Positions 5,273-7,009 of a stretch of DNA of 7,009 nt are shown here, in pieces. Origin of the DNA: Altererythrobacter sp. GTDB lineage: Bacteria; Pseudomonadota; Alphaproteobacteria; Sphingomonadales; Sphingomonadaceae. The DNA lies in the NCBI GenBank assembly GCA_011524425.1, contig WTKI01000231.1, forward strand, positions 1 to 7,009, read 5' to 3'. A program made the translations under genes and the position numbers. Position 1 is the first letter of the stretch. Each line of letters opens with the position of its first letter. The notes beneath the pieces are model-generated. The model was not told where the DNA came from and did not search any database. It saw nothing but the letters and a program-made list of their open reading frames with translations.

Positions 5273-5310
5273 CAAACTGTTTGCGCTCTCGCTGGTTCGC
5301 GCTCGCGCAA
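5273..5310 (+). promoter_or_regulatory. Palindrome and start-proximal hairpin in the folE leader
   Basis: CAAACTGTTTG (5273-5283) is an 11-bp odd-centred palindrome. TTGCGC (5281-5286) pairs with GCGCAA (5305-5310), a 6-bp stem around an 18-nt loop that ends 3 nt before ATG 5314. No T-run follows, so this is not an intrinsic terminator. No Shine-Dalgarno is visible in front of ATG 5314. The hairpin could hide the initiation region and act as expression platform for the upstream structure; this is inference. Confidence 0.35.
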
Positions 5311-5313
5311 TAA

Positions 5314-5955
5314 ATGAAAGCCATAGCCATGAACTACATGAACGTGCATGATCACGGGGAATTCGATCCGGAGAATCCCTTGAACAAGCCAGACGTTCCC
5401 GAAGATGTCCAAGAAGCGATCCGCACGCTCATCCGTTGGGCGGGCGATGATCCAACCCGCGAAGGGTTGATCGATACGCCCAAGCGCGTCGGCCGAGCTT
5501 GGCTTGAATATTGCGCTGGCAATCAGGAAGATCCATCGATCCATCTTAGCCGCATCTTTGAAGAAGTTGGCGGCTATGACGAGATTGTGCTGTTAAAAGA
5601 TATCCCTTTCCAGTCGCATTGCGAGCACCACATGGCACCGATCACTGGCAAGGCGCATATCGCGTATCTGCCTGACCAAAAGGTCGTCGGTATTTCAAAG
5701 CTGGCGCGTGTTCTGCACGGCTTTGCGAACCGGCTTCAGGTGCAAGAACGCCTTACCGCCGAAGTGGCAGAGTGCATTTGGGACCATCTTGAACCGCGCG
5801 GTGTAGCCGTTGTGATCGAAGCGGAGCATGGCTGCATGACCGGTCGGGGGGTTAAGGTCCACGAAGTGGAAATGCTGACCAGCCGCATGATGGGCTGCTT
5901 CTTGGAAGATCATCGCAGCCGCAAGGAAGTGATGAGCCTGATGGGTTTCGGCTGA
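5314..5955 (+). CDS. folE: GTP cyclohydrolase I, type IA (zinc-dependent FolE)
   Basis: FolE converts GTP and water to 7,8-dihydroneopterin triphosphate and formate, the first step of tetrahydrofolate synthesis, as a cytosolic homodecamer. The protein has 213 residues (E. coli: 222). Zinc ligands are Cys103 and His106 in SHCEHHMAP and Cys174 in EHGCMTGRGV. His105 and His172 match E. coli His112 and His179, with a constant offset of 7. Other family blocks are REGLIDTPKRVGRAW (49-63), GISKLARV (126-133), FANRLQVQERLT (137-148) and TSRMMGCF (189-196). The start is uncertain: ATGs at 5314, 5329 and 5338 are all in frame, none with a good ribosome binding site, and the first ~27 residues are not conserved. 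The structured leader suggests regulation at the RNA level. The stop is 4 nt from that of the converging gene. Confidence 0.96.
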   Translation: MKAIAMNYMNVHDHGEFDPENPLNKPDVPEDVQEAIRTLIRWAGDDPTREGLIDTPKRVGRAWLEYCAGNQEDPSIHLSRIFEEVGGYDEIVLLKDIPFQSHCEHHMAPITGKAHIAYLPDQKVVGISKLARVLHGFANRLQVQERLTAEVAECIWDHLEPRGVAVVIEAEHGCMTGRGVKVHEVEMLTSRMMGCFLEDHRSRKEVMSLMGFG

Positions 5956-5959
5956 GCAA

Positions 5960-6592
5960 TCAGTCGAGCTTAGGCGGCATGCCCGGTTCAGCTTTTGCCA
6001 TCGCACGCTGATAGGCGTCGCGCGCACCGATACGTTGCAGGTAGGCCTTCAGGTTAGGCTTGTCGTCGATTGTCATACCATTGAAGGCTCGGCTGGTGGT
6101 GAGCTGGAAACCCATCATAATGTCGGCGGTTGTAAGCGCTGATCCGCCGAAATAGTCTGCTTCGCCTAAGCGCCGCTCAATTTGCGCCCAAGCATTGGTT
6201 ACGCGCTTCATGAGCGGTGGCGGCATCTCAGCGCCAGCAAAGTTGACAGCAATCTGCATCATACCATTGGTCATGAAAGTCGCATTGGCAAAGTGAAACC
6301 AATACAAGTGATCAGCGAAATCGGGATGGTCTGGTCCAGGCACTAGCGGCGTGTCCGGTGCATATTTGCCGACAATATAATCAACGATCGCGCCGCTTTC
6401 ACCCAGAACCAGATCGCCGTCTGTAATGACTGGCGCAATTTCCATCGGATGGATCGCCTTTAACTCTGGTGGAGCCAGCCGCGTCTCCGGATCGCGGTTG
6501 TAGAGCTTCAATTCGTAATCCAGCCCCAACTCCTCGCATAGCCAGACAATGCGTTCGGACTGCGAAATGCGCAGATGGTGAATGGTTAGCAT
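5960..6592 (-). CDS. Glutathione S-transferase family protein
   Basis: This 210-residue cytosolic protein has the standard GST layout. The N-terminal thioredoxin-like domain (about 1-78) begins LTIHHLRISQSERIVWLCEEL, with Ser10 or Ser12 as possible glutathione-activating residue. It contains the cis-proline segment IAPV (52-55) and the glutathione-contacting ESGAIVDYI, with Glu65-Ser66. The helical C-terminal domain (about 88-200) has the folding N-cap box TTAD at 154-157. GSTs of this type conjugate or reduce electrophiles or peroxides; the substrate is not predictable. The start at 6592 has AGGAG (6606-6602 on the minus strand) 9 nt upstream, overlapping the stop codon of the photolyase gene. 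The two are therefore very probably co-transcribed, and translation may be coupled. It converges on folE with no visible terminator. Confidence 0.92.
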   Translation of the reverse strand: MLTIHHLRISQSERIVWLCEELGLDYELKLYNRDPETRLAPPELKAIHPMEIAPVITDGDLVLGESGAIVDYIVGKYAPDTPLVPGPDHPDFADHLYWFHFANATFMTNGMMQIAVNFAGAEMPPPLMKRVTNAWAQIERRLGEADYFGGSALTTADIMMGFQLTTSRAFNGMTIDDKPNLKAYLQRIGARDAYQRAMAKAEPGMPPKLD

Positions 6593-6604
6593 GACGGCTC
6601 TCTC

Positions 6605-7009
6605 CTAGTTCTCATAACGCGCCCAGCCTTTGCGAGCCGGGATCAAACTGTCGAGGAATTTCTGTGCGCTGGTGAGATATTCGCGCTGCTTGTCCTCTCC
6701 CATCCGGTCCCAGGTTGCATAGATGCGGCCAATCCGGTGATTGTTAGCAAGCCGGTCGCGGTGGCGATCCATAAAGTGCCAATAGAGCGGATTAAACGGG
6801 CAAGCATCCTCGCCCGTTTTCTTGGAAACAGAGTAGCGACACTGTTTGCAGTAATCGGACATCTTGTTGATGTAATTGCCGCTGGCTGCATAGGGCTTGG
6901 TCGCAAGCTTGCCCCCATCAGCGTAAAGGATCATGCCGACGACGTTGGGCATTTCAACCCAGTCATAAGCATCGGCATACACCGCCAGATACCAGTCCTG
7001 CACATCGCG
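6605..7009 (-). CDS. Photolyase/cryptochrome of the [4Fe-4S] class (FeS-BCP), C-terminal part
   Basis: The 134 visible residues are the C-terminal end of a protein whose family is about 500 residues long; the 5' part lies beyond the right edge. The frame runs to the window end, so the GTG at 7003 is internal. Three of the four cluster cysteines are visible as CKQC and then Cys 13 residues later (fragment residues 54, 57 and 70), the spacing of Cys438, Cys441 and Cys454 in Agrobacterium PhrB. The fourth would lie about 88 residues upstream, outside the window. FAD-domain blocks WYLAVYADAYDWVEMPN and YADGGKLATKPYAASGNYI also match the class. Characterised members repair (6-4) photoproducts with light, with FAD and a ribityllumazine antenna, or act as photoreceptors such as CryB. 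Which applies here is not visible. A GST gene follows 12 nt downstream. Confidence 0.9.
   Translation of the reverse strand, partial: RDVQDWYLAVYADAYDWVEMPNVVGMILYADGGKLATKPYAASGNYINKMSDYCKQCRYSVSKKTGEDACPFNPLYWHFMDRHRDRLANNHRIGRIYATWDRMGEDKQREYLTSAQKFLDSLIPARKGWARYEN

Noticed and set aside
5956..5959. Search for a terminator between folE and the GST gene
   Set aside because: Only 4 nt separate the stop codons, and I saw no GC-rich hairpin with a T-run at either gene end. Transcripts probably overlap.
1..7009. Mobile element, prophage or defence island, prompted by the tyrosine recombinase and tRNA gene
   Set aside because: The recombinase is Xer-like in size and in a housekeeping operon. 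No direct repeat of the tRNA 3' end is visible elsewhere in the window, and there is no phage, transposase or CRISPR-like sequence.

Overview
The window reads as ordinary chromosomal DNA from an alphaproteobacterium, most likely a sphingomonad of the Erythrobacteraceae type. The indications are the moderately GC-rich codon use, Flp-type pilins, an iron-sulfur photolyase of the kind common in Alphaproteobacteria, and the gene order tyrosine recombinase, accA, M48 peptidase. The genus assignment is inference from protein and gene-order resemblance, not a database match. I see no prophage, insertion sequence, CRISPR array or integrated element.

Left part, plus strand: the 3' end of an unrecognised gene (2-472), a XerC/XerD-type recombinase (490-1371) and accA (1382-2326) lie 17 and 9-10 nt apart and look co-transcribed. 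After a 107-nt gap with its own candidate promoter comes a lipoprotein M48 metallopeptidase with a C-terminal LysM domain (2434-3921). A strong bidirectional terminator (3945-3987) separates it from two minus-strand Flp pilin genes (4008-4184 and 4309-4503). No other Tad pilus genes are present.

Middle, plus strand: a MutT-type Nudix hydrolase (4584-5006), diverging from the pilins, is followed by a complete tRNA-Arg(ACG) gene (5052-5128) with its own promoter and terminator. Next is a 149-nt gene-free leader holding a well-paired RNA structure (5212-5265), then folE (5314-5955). The leader is the most interesting non-coding element. Its position upstream of folE in an alphaproteobacterium and its rod-like pairing fit the THF-II riboswitch (folE RNA motif), which would make folate synthesis self-regulating.

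Right part, minus strand: the C-terminal end of a [4Fe-4S] photolyase/cryptochrome (6605-7009, cut by the window edge) is followed closely by a glutathione S-transferase gene (5960-6592), probably one transcript. This pair converges on folE with only 4 nt between stop codons and no hairpin there. Most genes are housekeeping functions: chromosome dimer resolution, fatty acid synthesis, envelope quality control, nucleotide sanitation, folate synthesis and photodamage repair.
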